Shown: one piece after another, positions 1-10,998 of the stretch
How positions within the stretch are numbered: position 1 is the first letter of the stretch
Layout: each line of letters starts with the position of its first letter
From: Oehlia diaphana
Taxonomy: Eukaryota; Glomeromycota; Glomeromycetes; Glomerales; Glomeraceae
Length of the DNA stretch: 46,957 nucleotides
Reading direction: 5' to 3'
Assembly (NCBI GenBank): GCA_003833135.1
Contig: QZLH01000200.1
Span: 60,042 to 106,998 of the forward strand
The notes under the pieces: generated by a model
Database searches by the model: none
What the model saw: only the letters and a program-made list of their open reading frames with translations
Told to the model about the DNA's origin: nothing
Translations under genes and position numbers: made by a program

Positions 1-960
1 ATAAAATTCAATAAATATACTGAATGTGATTACTGAACAACTAGTGATTCAATTCACTTGATTTTAGATTCATTAGATAGATCTTGATTTTCTCTTTCAA
101 ATGAATATAAATTTATTTACCATAGCTTATTTCTATGAAGAATTATCAATGATTTTGTCATGAGAGTTATATTTGATCTATTAAATTTTAATGATATCTT
201 ATATTAAAAAAAAATTAAAAATTATATAATTAATTAGTTTTTTTTGCATTATTTAGTATAAAATTATTATTCTTATATAAATAATAATTTATATTTGCTT
301 TAATAAATTATTTTTGTGTAAAAAAATTAAATTCCAAGAATTGGCCCATATGATTTAAAAATTGACCAAAATATTTATATATTTAAATAAAAAATTTAAT
401 GGATTTAAAATTTCTGATAGTATTTTAATAAAAAATTTACAAATGATATTTTAAAATATTTATATTTTAGATGTAAGATAACATAATTTTTTAATATTAT
501 ATTAAAATTATTTGCTAATTTTGGTTAATTTGATTATTTTAACCAATTTGCTATTAGTTAAATTGGCCAAAAAAAATTTGGCTGTAGTCAATTTTTAATA
601 GCATGTTGACTGCTAATTTTAAAGTCATCTAAAGTAGAAGCAAATCACGTAATCATGCCTATGATTGTGATTAGTCTGTATGATTACCAATTACAATTGA
701 TCAAAGAAAATCTGCATTTTTAAATATTATTAATAAAGTTTATTGTAATAATTTTTAGATAAAAAATATATAATAGATTTATTTAATGTATATATGTACA
801 AAAATTTTAAAAACGCTGTAAAATAAAACAAAAAAATAATATAACAGATAACAATATAACAATAAATAAATTTTCATTTATTTAAACCAAGTAATTAATT
901 TTTTTTTAATTTGATTTATCAAAATTTAAAATAATTAGATTAAGAAGCTTTTAATATAAA
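1..960. other. AT-rich stretch without a recognised gene
   Basis: No coding region with credible composition is visible on either strand. The sequence is mostly A/T runs. One imperfect palindrome of about 26 bp lies at 521-546, with TTGGTTAA mirrored by TTTAACCAA. It borders a transposase relic and is probably old repeat sequence. Confidence 0.6.
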
Positions 961-964
961 AATG

Positions 965-2070
965 AAAGTCTTTGTTTACTTAATATCACCCATCTTTTCA
1001 ACACTTTAGTATTTATCACAAATCCTTTCAGTTAATTCTGCCACAGTAAGTCTTCTATCTTCAGTTTCCTTTAACTGTTTTGTCTATACAAATTCTATTA
1101 TTGATTTACGACTTTTATATATTTCATAACCACATTCATCAAACATTTCCTGAAATGTTTTTTATGCATCAACGGTTAATAATTTAACACTTCTATAAAG
1201 ATGTTCATAAAAAATATGTTTACACAGTAGTAAATATCAATTTTGAAACAGACAGTGACAATTAAGTGAAGATAATTCTGGTACATCTTTACCTTTCTCA
1301 ATATGTTCCATTACAGCACAAGCCTTTTTAATAAGTAGCTGTTGAAAAGAAAAGGAAAACTTATAAATTTCTTCAATAATATCATCATCTATACTATAGA
1401 CAGATTTTTTTTTTGTGCAGAATTCAAATACAGCTTTTTCAGAATCAAATCTCTTTTGCGATTAATATCAATAATATTATATACAGCACCTAAAATAGGA
1501 AAAAAAGAGAAGTTTAATAGAGAAAAATGGAAGTAAATAAATGAATGAAAAAATGCAGATATACTAATAATTAAACTGTGTAATGATAATGTTAATCTTT
1601 TTAATTTATTGTAATAGGATTCCAACAGATTCGTAAACATAATTTGCAAAAATAAAGAAAAATGTTGGTGCATTCACAATACCCATTGTTGTGTATTTTT
1701 CATATAATTCCTTTTAATGTAATTTTGAATAGCAGGAACAGCACAATTGCTGATAGCTTCTTGTACAAAATTTTCACAACTAACTTTCGTTCTTTTGTAC
1801 ATCATCACGTTCATAATTTTACAAGTTTTTTTTCATAAATTTTCATCATCTACGTTCTCATCACATGTATAATACAAAAAATTATTTCACATTCTTGTTC
1901 GTCAACACTGATTCTGATAAAAGCTTTACATTTTAATACCTTTTGCCTCAATTCCACTTTGATCTAAAAGAATATAATGAAGAATCCAGTGATAGAAGCT
2001 ATTTCAAATTATTTTTAATACTTCTGAAACAGTATTGTGATCTTTATTGCTTACAAAAAAATGAGAATTC
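965..2070 (-). pseudogene. Decayed MULE-type transposase with SWIM zinc finger, 5' truncated
   Basis: Reading the minus strand from about 2070 downwards gives pieces typical of the large MULE/FAR1-like transposase family of this kind of fungus. First comes a segment with LLDQSGIEAKGIK and DEQECEIIFC. Near 1690-1560 follows a segment with MHQHFSLFLQ and NLLESYYNKLKR, which resembles the family's conserved HSPLLLQ..TNPLESYHSELK block. Near 1255-1205 comes a SWIM-like finger (C-H-C, then about ten residues, C-K-H). The frame is broken by stops and at least one frameshift, for example a TGA inside the SWIM finger and TAA/TAG codons after it. Nothing upstream of about 2070 continues the protein, so the N-terminal half is missing. 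The family assignment rests on motif order. No terminal repeats were found for this copy. Confidence 0.72.
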
Positions 2071-2159
2071 ACGTCAGAATTTTAGAAAATACTTATATAG
2101 GTAAGGTCCTAAAAATATTTTTAAGTTTTTATTATGATCGCTAAGTATTATTGATATTG

Positions 2160-2315
2160 AAGCTTTAAATGGTCCAGATTAATCCAGATTGAGGAGTAAG
2201 CCAGAACTGGACTGAAAAATTAGTTCATTTCAGTTCAGTTCAGATTATGTCAAAAAAATAATCTGGGACCAGACTGGACCAAACCAGTTATTTTAGTCTA
2301 GTCCAATTCAGTTCT
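2160..2315. repeat. CAGTT/GGTCCAG-rich short repeat block
   Basis: This stretch is less AT-rich than its surroundings. It is built from variants of GGTCCAGA, CCAGAACTGGACT and CAGTTCAGTTCAG in both orientations, so parts can pair with each other. It is noncoding repeat sequence of unknown class. Confidence 0.5.
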
Positions 2316-2745
2316 ATAATAAAAAAATGTTGTGAAAACATTTTTTTAATTAAAATTACTTTAAAAAAAATTACTTTGAAAAAATATTTCACAATATTTT
2401 TTTGTTAAACTAATTAAAAAAACATTACTTTAATGAAATTTCTTTGAAAAATATTTCGCAATATTTTTTCATTAAATTAATTAAAAAATGTTGCAAAATC
2501 ATTTTTTTAATTAAAATTCTATAAAAAAATATTGCAAAATCATTAAAATTACTATGAAAAAATGTTGCAAAATTATTTTTTAATTAAAATTACTATGAAA
2601 AATCATTTTGCAATATTTTTTCGTAAAATTAATTAAAAAATGTTGCAAAATCGTTTTTAATTATAATTGATCTGAAAAAATATTTTGCAACATTTTTTTG
2701 TTAAATTAATTAAAAAAATGTTGCGAAAATATTGATAAGATTATT
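2316..2745. repeat. AT-rich array of direct and inverted TTGCAAAAT units
   Basis: The unit AAAAAATGTTGCAAAATC followed by TTTTTTAATTAAAATTACT recurs at irregular spacing of roughly 40-80 bp. Mirror versions (TTTTGCAATATTTTTT) lie between the direct copies, so the array is a mix of direct and inverted repeats. It carries no coding signal. It is followed by about 360 bp (2746-3103) in which nothing is recognised. Confidence 0.65.
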
Positions 2746-3103
2746 TGTATAACAATTGATAAAACAACAGATCATAATTATAATTATCATACTATTAATC
2801 TTTTATTAGTTTTAATAATCAAACTAAATTGGTCAAAACTGAATTTTTATTTATTGTAAATGCTTTATTTATTTTCTAATTCATCATAAAAATACTTCAT
2901 TTTTACAAAATTTCTTTCAAAAATATTATTTTTTGAAAAAATATATACATCACTTATGTGAAATCCATCATGGATTACATGTTATCACCTGATCTTGTGA
3001 TTTATCATATTTATATGATTATTATATCAATTTATTACTAATTAAATAAACTTTTTCTTATGAAACTTTTTTTAACTTTCTGTCCTCTTTCTCTTAAACT
3101 ATA

Positions 3104-5795
3104 ATGGAGCTTTCTTTTGAAAGTTTTAATACAACCACATCTGAAACACATTTGTTTAATAATATATCAAATTATCCATTAATTACAATGAGTTTACCAT
3201 TAGATAATACATAGCCATTCTCTAATCAAGTGGCTTCTTTACGTAACTGAGTATCTTACTTTTATTACTAAAATTCACATAATAAAGATTAATTACATTT
3301 TTTATATTTTTATATATAGCTTCACTTGACATTGAAAGCACTAATTTAATTCAGTATGGTAAAGCTATTCCACAAGAATCCCGCTTACTTATAATAAAGG
3401 TTTCTAGGAAAAATTTCAAATTTACTAGTAATTTTACCTTACTTCAATTCTTAATATTATTAGTTAATTGATTTAAAAGGAAAAAAATCATAATAATGCA
3501 GTGTAACATTTTCTTTTTTAGATGTAATTTATCTATTTATAGTAGGATTATCAAAATTTTTTTCTTAGTGATTTTACCTTAGAGTTACGGTGACCTTTAT
3601 TATAAGTAAGCAGGGTCCTATTCCACACCTTCAGTCATGTCCTACCTTAGCTGAAGGAATGAATTTTTCAAATTTTGAAATAGCTATTCATTATTGTATT
3701 GAATTTGAATAATTTAATGAATTCTTTATTAGGAAAAAAAGGGTTGAAAAAAATAATGATGGTAGTATTAGATCAAGATGTATTGATTGTGAATATTCAG
3801 GTAAAATTAGAGATAACAACAAAATTATGATTAGAAATAAAGGATCAAAGAAAACAGAATGCTCTTGGCATATTAACCTTTTTCAGCCTTCAAATATTAA
3901 TTATGTAAAGATTACAAAGTTTGTCAATACACATAATCATGAATTATTGCCTAATAATACTTTATTTGCTCCTTAATTTCGTGATCTTTCAGAAGATATT
4001 AAGTCTGATATTGAACACTATGTACACTATGTTAAATGTGGTGTTATGGATTTACTTACTATTAAATCATTATTAAAACTAAAATTTCCTAATCAATTTA
4101 TATTATCACAAGATTATTAAACTATATCCAAAAAATCAAGAGAGAATTAGGAAGTGATAGGGTTACACTTTTAAACAAATTATTTATAGATGATTCTTCA
4201 TTTATAGTAATACCTCAAGTTGATCCTTTTACATCTTGTTTAAATGGAATTTTCTGGATGACTTCTGATTAACAAATGCTTTATAATCGATACAATGATA
4301 TTGTTTTACATGATAATACAGCACTTACAAATCACTAAAAGTGGACATTATCTTTATTTATTTATTTATTATAAGATTTGTACAAGATGAAACCCTAGAG
4401 ACATATCTTTAGATTTTACAATGCCTAAAATGAACTTCTATTGAACCAGATGTAATAATTACTGACGCAGATTTAGCAATGATCAGTGCTATCCAACAAG
4501 AATTACCAAACACCCATTATATACATTGTATTTATCAAAATTTACTTCGTAAATTAAAAGGTGTATTGGGAAAGGATTATTTAAAATTTGTTAGTGAATT
4601 TTATAAAGCACGAAATTCTTTATCTAAAGAAATGTTTGAAGTTACTTGGAATAATTTAAAGAATACTTACTGTCAAGCTGAAAACTATCTTCAAAATATT
4701 CTTTATAAATGTAAAAGAATCTTGGGCATCTTGTTACACCTTTAAATTTTTTACAGCGGGTTTGCAATCCACCCAGCGTATAGAAGGTCTCAATGGAATA
4801 TTACATAGAGAAATAGAAGCTAGCATATCTCTTACAAATACATTTCATAAAATAATTGAAAGACTTGAAACTAAAAATATAAATAAAAGGTAGATAAAAG
4901 TGTATAGTTAGTTTGGTATATATTGTTTAATTTTAGTAAGATAATTCTAACATTATTTATTTAGATTTTTAACGTTTAAGCATTTAAAAACACATTATTT
5001 TCAACTTCTAATAGTTACAAGTGTATTTTGTGAAGTTAATACACTATTAAATGAATGGTTATCTTCTTCCTTATGTGCAGAACATCAAAAACAAATTTGT
5101 GAAGCTTCAACTTATTATGCAAAGCTAATTGGAAACAATGATATTTATGAATTATTACATTGTCAAGAAGAATTAGATTTAGAGAATCAAATTAATCCAG
5201 AATTAATTAACAATGAAGATGAATCAACAATTGCCATATTTATTAAAGATAAGTATGAAGATAAAAAAATCTTTTTTAAAAACCTTTTACAAGAATTTAA
5301 TATTGATGATATATATGAAATTTGGAAAGTTAAATCATTATTGGCTTGTTCATCAACTTTTTATCAATATGTAGTAATCTTAAAAAATGGCTGGCATACA
5401 TGTACCTATTTATTATTAACTAATAGTGAAGTAATTTGCCGCTATTATTTTAAAGTAATGATAGAATCTAATTTTGTGAAATTTCATATTAACATGATTC
5501 CAAAAAGATGGTATAAGGAACATTTACAATCAGATTTGATGAAAATTAATAATTTACCAGTTGTTACACTTGGTAATAATGAACGTAATAATGTGTATAA
5601 TGTTAATAATTCTGAAAGAAATCAGCTAATTGATATTGACTTTACACAAATAAATATTTTTAATTAACGCTATCAATCACCTACTATTCAAAAACAAGCT
5701 TTTAAAAAAAATGAGTATGCTATTTTAACAGGACTTTCAAGGAAGGTTTACATTATAATAAATGTAGCTAAAAAAATCTATGATACAAAAATTTA
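3104..5795 (+). pseudogene. MULE transposase relic with FAR1-like domain and degenerate SWIM finger
   Basis: A near full-length but dead transposase. An ATG at 3104 opens a 46-codon first exon (3104-3242, GT donor at 3243) that joins in phase to sequence starting at 3320. A MITE interrupts the reading at about 3375-3617. The N-terminal DNA-binding part shows KNNDGSIRSRCIDCEYSGK and NTHNHEL (about 3740-3960). The MULE catalytic region shows DIVLHDNTALTN near 4290 and VIITDADLAM near 4450-4485, then HCIYQNLLRKLK and SEFYKARNSLSKEMF. An intron probably spans about 4889-4964. The SWIM-like part near 5395-5455 has its second Cys and its final His changed to Tyr. Stops at several sites look like CAA-to-TAA or TGG-to-TAG changes. 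Its reading ends around 5795. It is not expected to be active. Confidence 0.85.
3375..3617. mobile_element. MITE of about 243 bp inserted in the MULE reading frame
   Basis: The ends are inverted repeats. GCTTACTTATAATAAAGG begins near 3383, and its reverse complement CCTTTATTATAAGTAAGC ends near 3612. CTATTCCACA stands immediately before the element (3365-3374) and again after it (3618-3627). A 9- or 10-bp duplication fits a Mutator-type MITE. If element and one duplicate are removed, the transposase frame continues without a shift (reading GKAIP then HLQSC). Confidence 0.78.
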
Positions 5796-6052
5796 GATTA
5801 GTCTCAATTTTAATTAAATTTGATCAGTATATTTAAATTACAGATTTTTAAACAGTAAAACAGCTAAAACTTAGCCAAAATTTAATTTAGAAAAAAATAA
5901 CTGATAATTTTTAAAGCTAATGATCATAGTATCTATAAAAATTATTAGTTAAAATTTTTACTTTAATATAAAAAAATTTTTTTTTAAAAATTTATAATCA
6001 ATCAATTGTTACTATATATAAGTAGTTGAATATAAAGATTCTGCACTATAGG

Positions 6053-6307
6053 TAAGGTTGCTTGCCGAAACCTAGGGGTTTAGACAAGATGGCATTTTGC
6101 CAAAAAGCGGAATTCTGCTAAAACTATATTAAAGTTATATTAAAAAACTGGCAAAATTCTGGAGAAAGGTGAAACCACCAAAACTTATTATAAATGCTGA
6201 AACTGCCAAAATTTTGCCAAAACTCTGCCAAAACTATAATAAATCTATAGTAAAATTTTGGCGAAACTAATCATAGGATTTTAAAGAGGTTTAGGCAGGC
6301 AACCTTA
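6053..6307. mobile_element. hAT-type MITE, 255 bp, 8-bp target duplication
   Basis: The ends are inverted repeats of about 20 bp. The left end reads TAAGGTTGCTTGCCGAAACC. The right end, read on the other strand, starts TAAGGTTGCCTGCCTAAACC, with two differences. ACTATAGG flanks both sides (6045-6052 and 6308-6315), a perfect 8-bp target duplication as expected for the hAT superfamily. The interior has no ORF and repeats GCCAAAA-like words. The 290 bp before it (5796-6052) show nothing else. Confidence 0.88.
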
Positions 6308-6610
6308 ACTATAGGTGTTTCATTTTGGATCATTAGTTTATTATTTATGTAATTCTTTAGTATGCATTTACTTTTATTCTAATAAAACTCATATTGATTT
6401 TGATATTTAGCCATAAAAAAAAAAAAAAATAATATTTTGACTTTTGGTTTTTAATTTTAACTTTATATATAAATCCAATATAGCGAAATAGTATTGAAGC
6501 ATTTATAATTTTAAATAATATATATGGTATAATGATGATATATGGTATAGGTTTTATTGTACAGTTATTAATTTTAATATGGTATAATTTAAGATTAATG
6601 TTAGGTAAAA

Positions 6611-6700
6611 TTAAGGTTAGAATTAAGATTAGGAGATTAGAAGTTAGGATTAGGGTTAGGATTAGGGTTAGTGTTTAGTTAGGGTTAGGATAAGGATTTA
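6611..6700 (+). repeat. Degenerate TTAGGG telomere-like tract
   Basis: Units of TTAGGG, TTAGGATTAGGG and TTAGG are clustered here, densest at 6645-6690. This is the canonical fungal telomere word but irregularly spaced, so it is not a telomere end. It lies about 250 bp upstream of the LYAR-like start codon. The rest of 6308-6948 holds no gene. Confidence 0.75.
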
Positions 6701-6948
6701 TTTTATAGATTTGCTAGACTTTGAAAATATTAAGATTTAAAGTAACTATACAGTGTAAATAAAAAATTATACTATATAAAATAAGAAACTATACAACGAA
6801 GGTAGTATCATACTTATTATCTATATACTCATGAATATCAGTCACAAAAACGAGATAATCATTATTGTAATCTCGAATATATATGCTAGATCTTCGATCT
6901 TCGTATTACCATTAGACAATTTTCTTTCTTAAAACTTTAAAATAATAA

Positions 6949-8335
6949 ATGGTGTCATTCAGTTGTGATTCATGTGCAGATATTGTCAGAAAACCAAAAA
7001 CACAACAACATTTGAGTCGTTGCCCTAATGCACAATTTACTTGCATTGATTGTAATACTACTTTTCATGGTAATAATTTTATTCACCATACTAGTTGTAT
7101 TAGCGAAGCTGAAAAGTATCAAAAAAGTTTGTATAAGGTTCATAAAAAGGTATTTAAAAACATAAGTGAATTATAATATATTTTTATGTGAAATCAATTT
7201 GAAATTTCCTTCTTTTTAAATTAGGGTAAACAGGATACGCCTAATAAGCAAAAACGACAAAAAGTTGATATGCCAAGTAATATTAACAATCAATCCTTAG
7301 AAGGAGAACAAAGCGATACTTTCAATAATAGTAAAATATTAAAAAGTAGTGAACAAGATCAAATTCCAGATATCGTTACTGGCAACAACAAAAATCATAA
7401 TCAAGAATCAAATTTTAAAAAAAAGAAAAAAAACAAAAACAAAAAAAATCAGCAACAAGATGATCAACCAAACGGGAATAAGATTAGCATTAAAGAAGAA
7501 ATGAAAATAGAAATAGATATTGCGGCCAAAGTCTCTAATGGTTATAATAACGAAGCTGAGATACTGAATACGAATATTAAACAAGAAGATAACACCATCG
7601 TCGCTAATAGTAGGAAAAGAAAGAAAAAGAAATCCATAAACAATATTAACGGCAATGACAATAACAAAGTTGAGGAGAGCAACAAGGACGGTATTAATAT
7701 CGTAGATTCGAATGAATTACAGTCTGATCAGACTTACGTAGCAAATGAAACTCCAAAGAAAGAAGATAATGTCGTGAATCTCAATAACAGTAGCAGCAAG
7801 AAGAAAAAGAAGAAGAAAAAAAACGACACTGTAAATAAAGTTAACAATAATTTGGTAAATCCTAACGTAATTAACGGAGTCGATCAATCATTGGTTGGAA
7901 TACTTAAGAAAAAAGAATTATCCGATGAAAAAAGTAAGAAACGCAAATCTGTTGAGTTTGTGTTGCCTGAGTCTTCAACAAATAATAAGAAGAAAAAACT
8001 TAATGACAAAAAATCGAAAGTCAGTCATGAAAATGACGTTGCTAATAATTTATTTAATTATTGCGAAAGTGTCCCCGCTGTTGTTAAGAAAATTTTTAAA
8101 AATAACACTGTAAATATATTATTTTATTTATATATTTAGAAATATCTTTATATTAAATTTTTCTTACAAAAAAAAATTTTTTTTCTAGTATGAAGAACTG
8201 AATCTTAAACGTCTCGAAGAAATGGTGGTTCGTCAATTAATTCCCGGTTCAAATTCATCTGAAAGTGAACTGAAAGAGAAATTTCTAGAGAATATTGTAT
8301 TAATTATGAAAGACGGAAAAATTACTTTAAAGTAA
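6949..8335 (+). CDS. LYAR-type C2HC zinc-finger nucleolar protein
   Basis: Predicted 410-aa protein from three exons: 6949-7149, 7225-8109 and 8189-8335, all joined in phase 0 with GT-AG introns. The N-terminus is a LYAR-type zinc-finger pair: C6, C9, H21, C25 and then C32, C35, H47 and C50. HLSRC and FTCIDC are recognisable family words. The middle (residues about 70-340) is low-complexity, rich in Asn and Lys, with several KKKKKK clusters that look like nucleolar or nuclear localisation signals. The C-terminus (YEELNLKRLEEMVVRQLI) is a more ordered lysine-rich helix-like tail. LYAR proteins act in the nucleolus in ribosome biogenesis and growth control, so that role is inferred from the family. 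The second ATG at 7270 is internal and is not the start. The 3' end is tail-to-tail with the LOA1-like gene, 113 bp away. Confidence 0.9.
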
Positions 8336-8448
8336 AAATGACATAAATCTCTTGTTCGATTTTTAGTTCAGACATTCCTTCTAATCTAATGTTAATAAAA
8401 TTAAATTTATTCCAATTTTGCTATAAGTATTCAAAAGAATTCACAAAA

Positions 8449-10064
8449 CTATCTATTCTTTTTTGCGTATCCGCTAGCTCTTTTTTTATAAAAGTCTAAG
8501 AATCCTTTCTTTTCCACCATACCCAAACCTGTTTTACGCAATCTACCAACTTGTGACATATAATCTAATACTTGTGAACCTATAATATCTTCAGGTACTG
8601 CTGAAGATTGTGCAGTTGGTGCAGAATAACGAGAGAATGATGATTCATCGGATATAAGAGATCTTACTTGAAGTATATTGATGAACTAAATTAAAATGAA
8701 AAAATTAATCAATTCCTGTAATTTTGAATCTTCATATAATATATATCCTACCTGACAACATAGTTTAATAAGGTGCCAAAATTTATTTCCAACTGTAAAC
8801 GTCGGTGAAAAATTTTCGAATTCATATCTAAGTGGTAATTAATTTCAATAAAATATTAATATGCGAAATTAAATAATTATACTTTTATATTGATCAATTA
8901 ATTACCTTACTGTGAAAATATGAATTTTAAAATTTTTAACAGGTATCGATATATCCTTAAAGATAGGATTGAACTTCAACAAAGCTCTACCGTTAGATGT
9001 GGTTCCCTAAAAAGAGGTAAATATTAATTGATATAAACTTTCAATTTGAATAATACAAGTTTATACATTATAATTACCTCAGGAAATATGACGATTGGTT
9101 TTGATTGATTTGTTTTGGCATAATTAACCAATTCTTGAAGTGTAAATGTTTCAATTCCAATAGGAGGATCAAGATTTGGGTATGATCCAGTTGTCCAAAT
9201 TGCTTTCCATAAAGATATTGGTCGTAAAGTATTAGTAGCAGGATAATGTTGTGTAAAAATAGGATCAAACCTGTAAAATAAATTCACGTATGATTATTAT
9301 ACAATCCTCATAAATAAAAGAAAAATAATAATTAACGATACCTGAATGCTAGATAAAATATTTCCACATATGATGTCCAATTGCAAACAATCACATCACC
9401 TGTATCGACTCCACCCTTCTTTGTACGCTCACGTGTTTTAGGAGCTCCTCGGCTGAAGTATATTATTTAAATTAAGATAAACTATTTTTTTTTTTAAAAA
9501 AAAAAGGAAATAAGATTACCCTTTTGTTAAAGATGAAACAGCTTCAGAGTGGATCCAATAAAATCCCATAAAAAATAGTATTAAACGCGTCAAAATTGAG
9601 GTGAACAGATAATGAAATATTCTATGAACAGGTTTTATGGGTGTCTATAATATGATTTTTAAGTCGTTAATAAATGCTCTTTGAGAATATAACTATCAGT
9701 GAATAGCTTACCAGAGTAAATCCTACGATATCAACTATGATAAATAATAATATGGTGGCAGCTAGGACTAATAACAATTTGAGAATTCCGAGAATAGCTT
9801 TTAATATATACTCAAATAAAATGATAATTTTTGTAACTGTATCCGAATCTTTACGTGAAGGCTTTTAAAAGCAAGATTAATAAATAAGACAGTTAAACGA
9901 AAAAATTAACGATTGAAGATACATACAGTCGGTGGTAAGAACGGTTGAATTCCACTACTAGCGTCCTAAGTTTTTATTGTCAAGTAAATAATCTATTTCA
10001 AATTTAAGGTCGAAACGATTTTTTTTACTGTTATACTTACTCTCCAAGTTGAGAATTTTTCCAT
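8449..10064 (-). CDS. LOA1/VPS66-like lysophosphatidic acid acyltransferase
   Basis: Predicted 351-aa membrane acyltransferase from nine exons: 10064-10041, 9965-9927, 9861-9712, 9644-9520, 9452-9342, 9270-9078, 9006-8906, 8827-8752 and 8685-8449. Two hydrophobic spans lie near residues 30-70 and 82-103. The PlsC-like block has VCNWTSYVEIFYL (residues 135-147), where the canonical NHxxxxD box would stand, and FPEGTTSNGRALLKF (from residue 212), the conserved glycerol-phosphate binding motif III. This matches the yeast Loa1/Vps66 branch, which makes phosphatidic acid from lysophosphatidic acid at the ER and lipid droplets. The His of motif I appears as Trp and the Asp as Glu, so catalysis by the standard His-Asp dyad cannot be assumed. 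The gene is divergent from KXD1 with 230 bp between start codons. Confidence 0.88.
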
Positions 10065-10294
10065 TTTTTTTTTAGAAAAAAAAAAAGTCGAAATTTTATT
10101 TTATGATAAACATTGTGAAACTAACGCGTTCAATTAATCTACAAACTGCAAATCGGAAAAAAAGCTGATTGAATGAGTGAATTTTTTTTTCTCCGTTCGT
10201 CCGAAATTTTTACCACAAAAAATAGAAACTCTCCTGTTTGTTAGGGAATCAAAATTATTAATATATTCATATATATTATTTCTAAAGATAAAAA
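10065..10294. promoter_or_regulatory. Divergent promoter region between LOA1-like gene and KXD1
   Basis: The 230 bp between the two start codons must contain both 5' ends. It includes a T-run near 10184-10191, the less AT-rich word CTCCGTTCGTCCG near 10191-10203, and TATATATTATT close to the KXD1 start. No specific factor site can be assigned. Confidence 0.5.
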
Positions 10295-10818
10295 ATGCCG
10301 CAACAAACAGAACAAGAAGAAAAATCTAATGAAGTATGTGCAGAACATACGATAAAAAGAATGAAAGGAATGATGAATGAAGTTGATTTAAGTAAAATCG
10401 TACAAAATCAAAATTCAATGTACGTATATTTGCTGAGTTTGATCTGCTCTCTTTAATTCATCCTCTTTAATTCATTCATCTAATTGTTTTCTATAAATTC
10501 AGTCATGACATTTTAGAATACAATACTACATCATTAACATCATTTAATGATTTTAGTCATATAAAGTATGAAGAATTCTCGAAGAAGCTTGATTCACATT
10601 CTAAATGTATCAAAGAGATGAAAGTTGATTTAGAGTATATTTTTAAAAAATTAAGGTATATTACAATTCTGACTATTTGTTATATTCTTTCAGATAATTC
10701 TTTAAAATGATTCAATGTGATTAGGTTATTGAAAACAAAAGTATCAACTCAATATCCAGATGCTTATGCTGAAGTTGAAAAAAGAATCCCTAAGCACAAT
10801 AACAATAATGTTGAATAA
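10295..10818 (+). CDS. KXD1: KXD1, KxDL-motif protein (BLOC-1/BORC-related)
   Basis: Predicted 123-aa protein from exons 10295-10419, 10503-10655 and 10725-10818, joined in phases 2 and 2. The KxDL domain is clear: MNEVDLSKIVQNQNS, then a helical stretch, then SKCIKEMKVDLEYIFKKLR (KxDL-like core KVDL), ending with TKVSTQYPDAYAEVEKR. KXD1 family proteins are small coiled-coil subunits of BLOC-1-type or BORC complexes acting on endosome or lysosome positioning. The domain is at the family's usual size. The first intron starts GTACGT and the second starts GTATAT. The gene precedes eIF2B beta on the same strand by 180 bp. Confidence 0.9.
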
Positions 10819-10998
10819 ATGTTTTTTATTTGATTTATAAAAATATGGATAATAAATTATTTGAAACAATTTGATTGGTTGTGAGATATAATAAAAAATT
10901 TTACTCTGATAATCTTTAAAAAATCTATAATAAATCACGGAATATTAAAACTAACAATTATTAAAAATTACAGTAACAAACAAACGTATTTTTTGAAA

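Noticed and set aside
6611..6700. True telomere or chromosome end
   Set aside because: Repeats are irregular and short and lie between transposon sequence and genes, with unique DNA on both sides.
7895..8113. 72-residue ORF in another frame inside the LYAR-like gene
   Set aside because: It is a shadow of the true frame, which continues through all three exons.
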